Part shown: positions 41,382 to 49,748 of the stretch, piece by piece
Position numbering within the stretch: the first letter of the stretch is position 1
Layout: each line of letters opens with the position of its first letter
Made by a program: the position numbers and the translations under genes
Assembly (NCBI GenBank): GCA_902768105.1
Contig: CACXJZ010000015.1
Location: 1 to 55,219, forward strand
Source of the DNA: an uncultured Prevotellaceae bacterium
GTDB lineage: Bacteria; Bacteroidota; Bacteroidia; Bacteroidales; Bacteroidaceae
DNA: 55,219 bases
Direction of reading: 5' to 3'
The notes under the pieces: model-generated
The model's input: only the letters and a program-made list of their open reading frames with translations
What the model was told of the DNA's origin: nothing
Databases searched by the model: none

Positions 41382-43748
41382 TCAGAACCTTATCGTTACG
41401 CCTCCCTGAATGGTGAAGCCAGCCATGGGGATGAATCCTATCTGGTAGTAACGGTTGTCGTTGGGGTGTCCGGCACTCTCGCAGATGGCTGAATATACCC
41501 ATCCGCTGGCGGCATAGTGACGGTTCAGCAGGTTGTTCAGTGAGAGCGCAAACACCGCCTCTTTCAGTCCTTTCCAGCCCTTGCAGTCCAGGGTGTAGCT
41601 GCCGCTCAGGTTGTGCACGTTGTAGGCAGGCAGCGAGCGGTCGTGGTTCTCGGTGTTGTCCAGATACTGTCGGCTGACGTAGGAAGAGTGCCACATGGCC
41701 TGCCATCCGTTCATGTGGAATCGCAGGAAGGCATTGCCGATGCATGAGGGCGAGAAGGCCAGTGTGGAGTTGTCGTAGTGGATGGTCTGCGAGCCGTTGT
41801 CCCAGTCTTCCACCACCTCGTCGAAGTCCTTGATGCGGTTGGTGCTCAGGGCGGCGTTCAGGTCAATGCTCAGGCACGGTAGGATGTCGTAGCCACCTTG
41901 CAGCTCTACGCCTGCACGGTACGACTTGCTGATGTTTGTGGTCAGCTTCTCGCCGATATCGCTCACGGCGCCAGTCTGCACAAACTGGTCCTTATAGTCC
42001 ATATAGTATAGGTTCAGACCCAGTCTTAGGGCATCACTGTTGAAGTTGTAACCCAGCTCGTAGTCAAACAGCTTCTCTGCCTTGGGTGCGGGGTATGAGC
42101 CGTTGTCCGTGAAGTTGTTGCGCTCGGGTTCGCGATGGCTCATGGCAAACGAGCCATACACGCGGTGTGGTCCGTATTCTGCCGTGAAGCCTGCTTTCGG
42201 ATTCAGGAAGTCGTACTTCTCGTTGATGTCGAGCTGCTGGTTGTAGTAACGGCTGCCTTCCTCGTAGAACTTATCGTTGATGCCGTCGGTCTTGTACTGT
42301 ACGTGACGGTACTGCACGTCGGCAAACACCTGCCAGTGGCTGTCCAGGTGGTAGGCGGCCTTTAGATAGCCGCTGCCGTCCAACTTGTGCGCGTCGGAGT
42401 CGTAGTAGCGGTAGTCGCCGTCGGCCAGATACGCATTCCATACGGCTTCGTTGGCTGCGTATGTCAGGAATCCGAAGTGGTTGCCGTCGAAGTTCTGTAC
42501 CGACAGTCCTCCTATGATGTCCCAGCGTTCGTCCTTGTAGTTCACGCTGCCCACCAGTCCGTAGGTGTGCTGCGTCAGTCCCTTTTCGCGTACGAAGTCG
42601 GTGCGTTTCACCGTGTTACCCTCGCTGTCAGTGACGTTGGCCAGTCCGTACTTCGACAGTTTGTTGTTGGGACGGAACTCGCGGTAGTACCCGTGTCCGT
42701 AGGTATAGTGCAACGACGCTGTTGCCGTCCAGTGTTCGCTGATGTCGAACGCCGCCGAGAGAATGTTGTGGTTCTGCCAGAAATTGTCGGTGGTCTTGGG
42801 CCACAGCGTGCCGTCGTTCATCTCGTAGCGTCGGGTGCTGTACGTGCCGTCGTCGTTGATAATCATCTCCTCATAGAGCGAGTTGTACTTGCCCAGTCCT
42901 TTGTCCCACATATCGGCGTAAGTCTTGATGCCTGTCTTCATGCCGTAGGTACCGTCCATGATGCTCAGGTCGTTGGTGCCAGCCGTCACGCCGTTCCACG
43001 CCTGTCCTGTCTTCTCAAAGTTGCCAATATTCTTGTAGCGCAGCTGGAAGTTGTCACCCAGCCATGTGGCACCGCCATAGTAAGAGCCGCTGGTGCCGCT
43101 TGTCCCGTTGATAAACCCGTCGGTTGTCGTGGCGTGGTAGGCACCTTCCAGTATCAGCCGGTCCCACAGCAGTCCCGTTGAGAGGCTGGCTCCCACGTTC
43201 ACCGTGTTATACGAGCCGTAGCTTACCGTCAGCTCTGCCGAGGGTGTGGTCGAGGGAATGGCCGTTGTCAATGCGATGGAACCTCCGAAGGCACCGTCAC
43301 CGTTGGTTGATGTGCCCACGCCGCGCTGTATCTGTACCGAACCCAAGAGTGCTCCGTAGGAATTCATGTTTGCCCAGAAGACACACTGGTCTTCAGGAGA
43401 GTTCAGGGGCACGCCGTCGAGCGTCACGTTGATGCGCGAGTCACCTGCTCCGCGTATGCGCATATAGGTGGTACCCGTGCCCAGTCCGTTCTCGCTCCAT
43501 GCTAGCACGCCCGGAGTCTGAGCAAACAGCATGGGCAGCTCGCGCCCTGTTGCCGCAGCCTCCTTGAGCTCCTTCTTGCGCAGGTTGTACGTTGCGTAGG
43601 GTGCATTACGCTGTCCGCGCACGGCCCTCACCACAATTTCCTGCAACTGTTCCACGCGCAGCGAGTCGTCATACTGTTTTGTTGTCTGCCCGTTCATTCC
43701 TGCCGCAAGCCCCAAGGCCATGAGCAGCAACACACTTTTCTTTCTCAT
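41382..43748 (-). CDS. TonB-dependent outer membrane receptor for thiamine (riboswitch-controlled)
   Basis: 788 residues. Signal peptide to about residue 20 (LGLAAGMNGQ). A TonB-box-like VEQLQEIVVRAVRG at about 32-45, plug domain (ELPMLFAQTPGVLAWSENGLGTGTTYMRIRGAGDSRINVTLDGVPLNSPED, VQIQRGVGTSTNGDGAFGGSIAL) and a 22-strand barrel ending in GFTIQGGVTIRF. There is no SusC-type N-terminal extension and no SusD partner. The TPP riboswitch in its leader and the pnuT gene 6 nt downstream identify thiamine or a thiamine precursor as its cargo. Full length. Confidence 0.93.
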   Translation of the reverse strand: MRKKSVLLLMALGLAAGMNGQTTKQYDDSLRVEQLQEIVVRAVRGQRNAPYATYNLRKKELKEAAATGRELPMLFAQTPGVLAWSENGLGTGTTYMRIRGAGDSRINVTLDGVPLNSPEDQCVFWANMNSYGALLGSVQIQRGVGTSTNGDGAFGGSIALTTAIPSTTPSAELTVSYGSYNTVNVGASLSTGLLWDRLILEGAYHATTTDGFINGTSGTSGSYYGGATWLGDNFQLRYKNIGNFEKTGQAWNGVTAGTNDLSIMDGTYGMKTGIKTYADMWDKGLGKYNSLYEEMIINDDGTYSTRRYEMNDGTLWPKTTDNFWQNHNILSAAFDISEHWTATASLHYTYGHGYYREFRPNNKLSKYGLANVTDSEGNTVKRTDFVREKGLTQHTYGLVGSVNYKDERWDIIGGLSVQNFDGNHFGFLTYAANEAVWNAYLADGDYRYYDSDAHKLDGSGYLKAAYHLDSHWQVFADVQYRHVQYKTDGINDKFYEEGSRYYNQQLDINEKYDFLNPKAGFTAEYGPHRVYGSFAMSHREPERNNFTDNGSYPAPKAEKLFDYELGYNFNSDALRLGLNLYYMDYKDQFVQTGAVSDIGEKLTTNISKSYRAGVELQGGYDILPCLSIDLNAALSTNRIKDFDEVVEDWDNGSQTIHYDNSTLAFSPSCIGNAFLRFHMNGWQAMWHSSYVSRQYLDNTENHDRSLPAYNVHNLSGSYTLDCKGWKGLKEAVFALSLNNLLNRHYAASGWVYSAICESAGHPNDNRYYQIGFIPMAGFTIQGGVTIRF

Positions 43749-43804
43749 AAAATCTTCCTTTTTAGTAACTTAAAGAAGGGGGAACGTCTCGATTTACTCG
43801 TCTA

Positions 43805-43880
43805 TCATCCCTACGTCGGCATTATCCGCATCAGGTTCTGAAGGGTATCATCTCAGCCCACCCACGGTGAGCACCCCTTG
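43805..43880 (-). ncRNA. TPP riboswitch (THI element)
   Basis: On the minus strand: GGGGTGCTCACCGTGGGTGG, CTGAGATGATACCC, then GAACCTGATGCGGATAATGCC and GTAGGGA. All the conserved pieces of the aptamer are present in order (the CUGAGA core, the ACCC strand, the CUGAUNCGGAUAAUGCC pyrophosphate sensor, and the closing stem). It lies 57 nt upstream of the TonB receptor ATG. Repression of the operon when TPP is abundant is expected, most likely at translation, since no terminator follows. Confidence 0.96.
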
Positions 43881-43902
43881 ATATGCATTTTGCAAATCGG
43901 CT

Positions 43903-43966
43903 GCAAAGGTACGAATAAGCGAGGAGAAAACCAAATTTTATTTGAGTTTTCTCGAGCGAGAGTGCC
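43903..43966 (-). promoter_or_regulatory. Thiamine operon promoter inside a dispersed promoter-bearing repeat
   Basis: Minus strand TTTG (43932-43935), 20 nt, TACCTTTG (43904-43911). The segment is nearly identical to 26014-26072 in front of GH51. Confidence 0.8.
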
Positions 43967-43996
43967 TTCGAGCGTTAGCTCAGAGGTACGAAGAAA

Positions 43997-44299
43997 CTAA
44001 ATAAACTCGAAGATATTACTAAAGCCTGTTATGGCGAAGATGGCACGCACTTTGTCGCTGATGTTCCTGATATAGACGTGTTCGCCCTTATCACTGGCAT
44101 TTTGCAGTATGGCAAGGAAAATGCGCAGACCGGCAGACGAGATGTATTCCAGATTCGTGCAGTCAATGATGATGTTTTTCCCCTCAACATCGTTCAGGGG
44201 ACTCATGGCTTTTTCTGTTTCCGATGCGGCAGCGGTGTCGAGACTGCCCTCCAGAATGGCAACCATGTTGCCGTCTTGTTCTTGAATGGTTGTTTTCAT
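43997..44299 (-). CDS. STAS domain anti-sigma factor antagonist
   Basis: 100 residues, one STAS domain: IQEQDGNMVAILEGSLDTAAASETEKAM, then IIIDCTNLEYISSAGLRIFLAIL with the conserved Ser-Ala-Gly site where such proteins are phosphorylated, and VYIRNISDKVRAIFAITGFSNIFEFI. In partner-switching systems the unphosphorylated form binds a kinase/anti-sigma protein. Here it lies 15 nt after the gene for a protein that has both the SpoIIE phosphatase and the RsbW-like kinase domain, so that protein is its likely partner. It is the last gene of the unit. Confidence 0.92.
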   Translation of the reverse strand: MKTTIQEQDGNMVAILEGSLDTAAASETEKAMSPLNDVEGKNIIIDCTNLEYISSAGLRIFLAILQNASDKGEHVYIRNISDKVRAIFAITGFSNIFEFI

Positions 44300-44314
44300 T
44301 GTTGTTTGGTATTA

Positions 44315-46690
44315 TTACTGTTCATTATTTGCTTTTAACTTCTTTCTCAGCGTCAGCACATTGAGGTTGTCTATCCGCTCATAGTTGATAGAGTCCATGA
44401 TTTGACGCACAAGATGGATGCCTAGCCCACCAATGCGGCGATCCTTGACAGGAAGCGTTGTATCGACCTCAGCCTGGACAGTGGGGTCGAAGGGTTTGCC
44501 GCTGTCAATGATGGTGAACTTCAGACGTACATCGTTCAATGCGGCTTCAATGGTCACGTCACCGAATAGGCCTGGCGGATAGGCATAGTTCATCACGTTG
44601 ACCACAGCCTCTTCAATGGCGACATTCATCTGCATGGTCAGCATTTCGTCGAATCCCACAATCTCACACACCTCGTTGATGAAGGCAGTCAGCTTAGGCA
44701 CTTCGTTGATGTCGTTGGGCAGTACGATGCTCTTGTGCATTCGCACGTCCCTCTGCTGTTTGATGTACTGTATGGCCATCATCGTCAGGTCATCGCTCTG
44801 TTCGGCATCGCCCACAAATTGGTGCACGGCGTCGGTCATCAGGCTGATGAGCTGTTGTGGCTCCTGCTGTTGGTTGGCGAGTGCCTTTGTTGCCACGTCG
44901 TTCACGCGCTCCATCTGGAATTGTTCCAGGTTGGCATCCATCGCCTCGGTCAGTCCGTCGGTGAAGAGGAAGATGGTAGTGCCAGTGAATATTTGTGCCT
45001 CCTGTAGTGTGTATCTCCATGTGGGCATGAAACCGACGGGTATATTGGCATCGCAGGACAGTGAGCCAACGCCTGCGCCAACAAGCAGCGGCGCGTCATG
45101 CCCGGCATTACAGTAGTACAGACGTCCCGTTGGCAGGTCGAGCACGCCGACGAAGAGTGTGACAAACATGTGTGTCTTGTTCATGTCGGCCATCGTCTTG
45201 TTGATGGTGGTCATGATGCGGTCGGGCATTGACTCGTGCCCCGATACGCTACGGAACACAGAACGTGTGACTGCCATGAAGAGTGAGGCAGGCACACCCT
45301 TTCCGCTTACGTCACCAATACAGAAGAATAGTTTCTCGTCGCGGAAGTAGAAGTCAAACAGGTCGCCGCCCACAGCCTTGGCGGGTGTCAGCGAGGCATA
45401 TATCTGTACTTCGTCGCTGTCGTCCTTGGTGGGGAATTTCTCGGGCAGCATACCCATCTGTATGCCGCTGGCAATGCGGAGGTCACTCTCTATCGATGCT
45501 TTCTGCGAGGTGGTATCCTTCAGTTCCTCGATGTATTTCCGTAGTGACTGCTGCATATTGGCAAATGAACGACTCAGCTGGCCTATTTCGTCAGTGCGTT
45601 TAAGGTCGGGCAGCTCCGCATCCAGCTTTCCTGAGGCTAAGGTCTCTGTCTCCTTGGCCAGCAGGTCTAGCGGTTTCAGTTCGCGTGTGATGATGTACAT
45701 GATGACGAAGAGCATTAGCAGCAATCCTATGGCAACGATGGCCATGACTATACGGCGCAGGCGATGGAAGCTAGTGAAAACATCACTCTCCGGGCATACG
45801 ATAGCCATCGAACAGCCAGTCTGTCCCAGTGGTTTGTAGAATACGTAGCAGTCTTTCCCATTGATGTTCATGTTCTTCATGCCCTGTTCACCGCGCTGCA
45901 TGGCATGTCCTAATGCTACGAGTGCCGTGTCGGGTTGTTCTATGGCTTGCGTGAAGATGGTCTGTCGGGTAATCTTCGTCGAGTCAGGATGTACGAAGTA
46001 GGTGCCTCCACGACCAATCATGATGCTATATGAGTTAGGGTAGGGTTTGATGCTTGAGATAGTTTGTGAGAGCCAGTTCAGCGAGAGGCTGATGTTGATG
46101 GTGCCAATCACCTTGCCTTGTTTGTCGTTGATGGTCTGACAGTAGCTGGTCACCATCTCGCTCGTGTTCGTTGCCACGTCTATGTCCATGTAAGGCTCCG
46201 TCCAGCACGGCTTGTCGAGCAGTATGGGCATGAGGTACCAGTCCATGTAGAAATACTGGTAGTTGTCGCTACCGCCCTGTATGGTACGCAGGCTGTCGCC
46301 AATGTGTTTGGTGTAGGCAGAGAAGTAGCGGCCCTTGTCCTTGAAATGGTTTGGTTCAAAGGCAAAGGAGCAGTTGTAGAAGTCGGGGTTGTTCATCAGC
46401 ATGCTCTTGCTATAGACGAACATCGAGTCGGCCTGATCGGGGTGTCTCTCTGCAAGCCATTTGGCCATGTTTGATGCCACCTCCACACGGTTCAGTATGC
46501 CCTCCACGCGTAGCGACGTATTGTCCAGAATCTCTGTGGCCTGACTGATGGCTTCCTGTCGTACTGTCTCACGCGACTGATAGAACAGGAACGTCAGGGC
46601 AACGATGAAGTTGATGGCAGCAAACTGCACCACCCATAGACTGAGCTTCACGGAGAGTTTCCGACGTATATATGCTAAAATGCCTTTCAT
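44315..46690 (-). CDS. Membrane sensor with SpoIIE phosphatase and RsbW-like kinase domains
   Basis: 791 residues. First span at about 18-38, a periplasmic Cache-like sensor (about 40-305: CSFAFEPNHFKDKGRYFSAY, CWTEPYMDIDVATNTSEMVTSY, IGTINISLSLNWLSQTI), second span at about 314-338, HAMP (about 338-390), coiled linker, PP2C-type SpoIIE domain (about 410-630: ASLTPAKAVGGDLFDFY, FFCIGDVSGKGVPASLFMAV, CNAGHDAPLL, LFTDGLTEAMD), then an HATPase of the RsbW type (about 655-785: QMNVAIEEAVVNVMNYAYP, IDSGKPFDP, GGLGIHLVRQIMD). It can thus both phosphorylate and dephosphorylate a STAS partner. The start overlaps the stop of the binding-protein gene by 4 nt. Confidence 0.93.
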   Translation of the reverse strand: MKGILAYIRRKLSVKLSLWVVQFAAINFIVALTFLFYQSRETVRQEAISQATEILDNTSLRVEGILNRVEVASNMAKWLAERHPDQADSMFVYSKSMLMNNPDFYNCSFAFEPNHFKDKGRYFSAYTKHIGDSLRTIQGGSDNYQYFYMDWYLMPILLDKPCWTEPYMDIDVATNTSEMVTSYCQTINDKQGKVIGTINISLSLNWLSQTISSIKPYPNSYSIMIGRGGTYFVHPDSTKITRQTIFTQAIEQPDTALVALGHAMQRGEQGMKNMNINGKDCYVFYKPLGQTGCSMAIVCPESDVFTSFHRLRRIVMAIVAIGLLLMLFVIMYIITRELKPLDLLAKETETLASGKLDAELPDLKRTDEIGQLSRSFANMQQSLRKYIEELKDTTSQKASIESDLRIASGIQMGMLPEKFPTKDDSDEVQIYASLTPAKAVGGDLFDFYFRDEKLFFCIGDVSGKGVPASLFMAVTRSVFRSVSGHESMPDRIMTTINKTMADMNKTHMFVTLFVGVLDLPTGRLYYCNAGHDAPLLVGAGVGSLSCDANIPVGFMPTWRYTLQEAQIFTGTTIFLFTDGLTEAMDANLEQFQMERVNDVATKALANQQQEPQQLISLMTDAVHQFVGDAEQSDDLTMMAIQYIKQQRDVRMHKSIVLPNDINEVPKLTAFINEVCEIVGFDEMLTMQMNVAIEEAVVNVMNYAYPPGLFGDVTIEAALNDVRLKFTIIDSGKPFDPTVQAEVDTTLPVKDRRIGGLGIHLVRQIMDSINYERIDNLNVLTLRKKLKANNEQ

Positions 46691-47631
46691 AACGTTGTGG
46701 TCAGTTCTTCGTATGTCACTTCGCGGCTCAGCATGCGGTTCTCACGCATCAACCGGCTGGCCAGCTTCACCATGTCTGGACGCAGACGGAACTCACGTTT
46801 CTTCGAGTCGCGATCCACTTGCAGGCGCAGCACCTCCATCAGCATCAGCCGTTGCATGACGCGGTTGGTGGCTATATGGTCGCGGTCAACGTACTGCATC
46901 ACGATGTCCAGCGCTTCTTTCGGATGGTGCGCGGCCCACTCCCAGCCCTTCCTGCTGGCTTGGGCAAAGCGGCGTGCCTCCTCCTTGTGTTCCTCGTAGT
47001 ATTCGCGCGTCATATAGACGCCGTCCTCCTGCACGTTATAGCCGTGGTTACAGAATCTATAGATGTTCTTGTCCGACACCTCGATGCCTGCCTGTATAAT
47101 CTGGTAGTATTCGTTGTAGCTCATGGCCAGCATGGCGTCGAGCGCACCGCTCACGAAGAGGTTGATGTTCTGTGCAAAGCGCACCCACTGGTAGTTCAGG
47201 TGCTCCTTTTTGCTCATGCAGATGGCCAGCTGACCGAACCCCACGCTCCAGATACCCACGCGAGCACCCTTCTGTGTCAGCGGGTTCTTGCCTCGGGCTG
47301 ATACGATGACCATTGCGTTGTTCATCGACGTCTGCAGAATGTTCACCAGGGGAATGCCGGCATCTACCATCTCCAGAGCCTGACAGAGCTGTAGCGTCGT
47401 CGCCTGGCACTCGTTCTTCTGCAGACGTGTCGTGGCGGGCAGTGTGGCCGTCGGGTGCTCAATCCTCACTTTCACGCCAGCCTCACGATAGTATCCCTTT
47501 GCCTCGGCCACATAGTAGCCGGCAAACTGTGCCTGCGCCGTCCACTGTGGCGTAAACACAAAGGTGTCGTCCTGTGCCGCCGCCGTTGTTGCGATGCATA
47601 ATAGCAATATGTATATAGTCCGTCTCATCAT
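46687..47631 (-). CDS. NMT1/THI5-like periplasmic binding protein without an ABC transporter
   Basis: 314 residues. Signal peptide to about 19 (CIATTAAAQ). Periplasmic-binding fold of the NMT1/THI5 type: FVFTPQWTAQAQFAGYYVAEAKGYYREAGVKVRIEHP, ATTLQLCQALEMVDAGIPLVNILQTS, KNPLTQKGARVGIWSVGFGQLAICM, MLAMSYNEYYQIIQAG, NHGYNVQEDGVYMTREYYEEHKEEARRFAQASRKGWEWA. Members bind pyrimidine precursors of thiamine or other small molecules. No permease or ATPase gene is near; instead the gene overlaps the SpoIIE sensor gene by 4 nt, so it probably delivers a ligand signal to that sensor. The ligand is not known; the thiamine operon next door makes a thiamine precursor attractive. Confidence 0.88.
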   Translation of the reverse strand: MMRRTIYILLLCIATTAAAQDDTFVFTPQWTAQAQFAGYYVAEAKGYYREAGVKVRIEHPTATLPATTRLQKNECQATTLQLCQALEMVDAGIPLVNILQTSMNNAMVIVSARGKNPLTQKGARVGIWSVGFGQLAICMSKKEHLNYQWVRFAQNINLFVSGALDAMLAMSYNEYYQIIQAGIEVSDKNIYRFCNHGYNVQEDGVYMTREYYEEHKEEARRFAQASRKGWEWAAHHPKEALDIVMQYVDRDHIATNRVMQRLMLMEVLRLQVDRDSKKREFRLRPDMVKLASRLMRENRMLSREVTYEELTTTL

Positions 47632-47668
47632 AGGCTGTTCCGTAATTTAACTTTGTTGAATCACGTCA

Positions 47669-47707
47669 CGACTCGGCAAAGTCGATGCAAGCATCGCTTT
47701 GCGCTCA
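47669..47707. repeat. Palindromic dispersed element, copy C
   Basis: Minus strand: GAGCGC, stem GCAAAGCGATGC with CTTGC-type loop, complementary stem GCATCGACTTTGC, then CGAGTCGTGACG. It starts at the stop codon of the cupin gene and could act as its terminator, though no T-run follows. It shares the constant parts with copies A and B, with different stem bases. Confidence 0.7.
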
Positions 47708-48202
47708 CTGTTCCGTGATTTCCGGGTGTTGCACGGCGAGAGGCATGTCGTTCTGCGAGAGGTAGAACATGTAGAGGATGACGTCCTTCGTGCCTCGGTT
47801 CTCGCCATGATGGATGGTGCCTACCATCTCTACCACTGCCTCGCCCTCATTTACCACCTTCGTCTTACCGTCCAAGCCAATGATGGTCAGTTCGCCCTGC
47901 ACCAGTATGCCGTAGTTCATTACGGGGTGGTGGTGCCAGCCCAGCTTCTGTCCGGCGGGGAACACGTACTTCACGGCCACCAGTTCAGGACGGCCCTGCA
48001 GGTAGTCGGGCAACTCTACGCCGTCCCAGCTCTGGCTGGTGCGGATGAGCTCGGTGCTCACCACCTTCTTCTGTGTGGTGCTGTCGTTCTGTGCGTGATG
48101 CATTGCACAATGATTCTGGCAATTGGCGCATTGTGCATTGACAGTTATTGTGCCGCAGATGATGAGGATGGCGGCAAGCATCCATTTCATGCCTCTTTTC
48201 AT
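47705..48202 (-). CDS. Secreted cupin domain protein
   Basis: 165 residues from MKRGMKWML. Signal peptide to about 24 (LIICGTITVNAQ), then a Cys/His-rich stretch (CANCQNHCAMHHAQ) and a cupin_2 domain (about 75-155) with metal-ligand motifs: PAGQKLGWHHHPVMNYGILVQGE and VEMVGTIHHGENRG. It is probably a periplasmic metal-binding protein; enzyme activity cannot be judged. A longer upstream frame is rejected because the promoter lies inside it. It lies 73 nt upstream of the binding-protein gene on the same strand, separated by repeat copy C, so cotranscription with the sensor module is possible. Confidence 0.82.
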   Translation of the reverse strand: MKRGMKWMLAAILIICGTITVNAQCANCQNHCAMHHAQNDSTTQKKVVSTELIRTSQSWDGVELPDYLQGRPELVAVKYVFPAGQKLGWHHHPVMNYGILVQGELTIIGLDGKTKVVNEGEAVVEMVGTIHHGENRGTKDVILYMFYLSQNDMPLAVQHPEITEQ

Positions 48203-48264
48203 AACTCTATCTTTATTCCTATGTTTTTGTTTGTTCATTATTGCGTGCAAAGACGGTGCAAGCC

Positions 48265-48322
48265 GAGTGCAATGGAACTTGCTCCAATTGCCGAGCGTGA
48301 GCAGTTTCGCGGCGTACGCCGC
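48265..48322. repeat. Palindromic dispersed element, copy B
   Basis: Plus-strand order: GAGTGC, hairpin GCAATGGAAC / GCTCCAATTGC with CTTGC in the loop region, GCCGAGCGTGAGC, AGTTTCG, then palindrome GCGGCGTACGCCGC running into the -7 box of the cupin gene. Same design as copy A, with both stems changed. Confidence 0.7.
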
Positions 48323-48353
48323 AAAGATAGAGAAAAAACAGGAAACGACCAAA
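48322..48353 (-). promoter_or_regulatory. Promoter of the cupin gene
   Basis: Minus strand TTTG (48350-48353), 20 nt, TATCTTTG (48322-48329). The start of transcription should fall in the palindrome 48309-48322; the leader is about 115 nt. Confidence 0.8.
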
Positions 48354-48432
48354 TTTTTTGTTTCTTTTCCATCATATTGTTAAGTCTTCTTAAAGTTTTT
48401 GGGAAAGCATTTACGATGTAAAATAATCTTCC

Positions 48433-48440
48433 TACCTTTA
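48433..48440 (+). promoter_or_regulatory. Probable -7 box of the cysteine desulfidase family gene
   Basis: TACCTTTA, 18 nt before the ATG at 48459. A -33 element is not clear. Confidence 0.45.
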
Positions 48441-48458
48441 CATCAAAACAACGACACT

Positions 48459-49742
48459 ATGGTAAACAAGGAACTGCGAGAACGCATTATTGCGCTGATA
48501 CATCGGGAGGTAGTACCAGCCATCGGCTGTACGGAGCCCATGTGTGTAGCATTGTGTACAGCGAAAGCCACAGAGAAGTTAGGCTGCCGACCAGAGAAAA
48601 TCGAGGCATTGCTGAGTGCTAACATCCTGAAGAATGCAATGGGAGTAGGCATACCGGGAACAGGCATGATAGGACTGCCTATCGCTATAGCCCTTGGCGC
48701 ACTCATCGGCAAGAGCGCCTATCAGTTGGAGGTGCTCAAGGACCTGACACCCGAGGCTCTCGAAGAGGGCAAGCAGTATGTGGCAGGAAACCATATCTCC
48801 ATCAGGCAGAAGGAGAACATCACGGAGAAGCTGTATGCAGAGGTGATCTGTAGCGCCGGCGACAAGAAGACAACGGCCGTCATTGCCGGCAGCCACACGG
48901 GGTTCATAGACTCTCCATGCGTTGCTGAGCGTTCCGCCGTCATGAAGGAGACAGGCGGTTCCGTAGTAGCGGACACCGACTGCCCGTTAAACCTCCGGCT
49001 GGTTTACGACTTTGCCACGACGACGCCTCTCGACGAGATCAACTTTATCCTGGAAGCCCGCACCTACAACATGAATGCGGCACGCGAGGCGCTGAAGGGC
49101 AACTACGGCCACAACCTCGGCAAGACCATCGACCGTCCGCTGTCGAAAGGCATCTTCGGCAACAGCATCTATTGCCATATCATCTCCCGCACTGCCTCAG
49201 CCTGCGATGCTCGCATGGGCGGTGCCATGATTCCCGTCATGTCTAACAGCGGCAGCGGCAACCAGGGTATCTGCGCCACCAACCCCGTCTGCGTCTATGC
49301 CAAGGAGAACGAGAACACCGAGGAGGAACTTATCCGCGCCTTGATACTCAGTCATCTGACAGCCATCTACATCAAGCAGTCGCTGGGCAAGCTGTCGGCA
49401 CTCTGTGGCTGTGTGGTGGCCAGTATCGGCAGCAGCTGCGGCATCACCTACCTGATGGGAGGCGACTACGAACGTATTTGTTATTCGGTCAAGAACATGA
49501 TTGCCAATCTGACGGGAATGATCTGCGACGGCGCCAAGCCTTCCTGCTCATTGAAAATCACCTCGGGCGTCTCCACAGCCCTACTCTCGTCCCTGCTGGC
49601 TATGGAGGGCAAGTGTGTCAGCTCGTCTGAGGGCATTGTCGATGACTGCGTGGACAAGAGCATCCACAACCTCACCAGCATCGGTGCAGACGCCATGTGC
49701 AAGACCGACGACATGGTCCTGAACATCATGATGTCAAAATAA
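48459..49742 (+). CDS. L-cysteine desulfidase family protein (serine dehydratase alpha-like, UPF0597)
   Basis: 427 residues from MVNKELRERI, chosen over an in-frame ATG 60 nt upstream that precedes the promoter. Family features: REVVPAIGCTEPMCVALCTAKA near the start, GVGIPGTGMIGLPIAIALGAL, AVIAGSHTGFI, NSGSGNQGI, LSALCGCVVASIGSSCGITYLMGG and MICDGAKPSCSLKI, with conserved cysteines (CTEP, CGC, CDGAK-SC) able to hold a 4Fe-4S cluster. Members release sulfide or ammonia from cysteine or related amino acids in the cytoplasm. It stands alone, divergent from the cupin gene. Confidence 0.9.
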   Translation: MVNKELRERIIALIHREVVPAIGCTEPMCVALCTAKATEKLGCRPEKIEALLSANILKNAMGVGIPGTGMIGLPIAIALGALIGKSAYQLEVLKDLTPEALEEGKQYVAGNHISIRQKENITEKLYAEVICSAGDKKTTAVIAGSHTGFIDSPCVAERSAVMKETGGSVVADTDCPLNLRLVYDFATTTPLDEINFILEARTYNMNAAREALKGNYGHNLGKTIDRPLSKGIFGNSIYCHIISRTASACDARMGGAMIPVMSNSGSGNQGICATNPVCVYAKENENTEEELIRALILSHLTAIYIKQSLGKLSALCGCVVASIGSSCGITYLMGGDYERICYSVKNMIANLTGMICDGAKPSCSLKITSGVSTALLSSLLAMEGKCVSSSEGIVDDCVDKSIHNLTSIGADAMCKTDDMVLNIMMSK

Positions 49743-49748
49743 GGACAA

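Noticed and set aside
47705-48352. 215-codon version of the cupin gene
   Set aside because: It would start at the -33 box of the promoter; the signal peptide begins at 48202.
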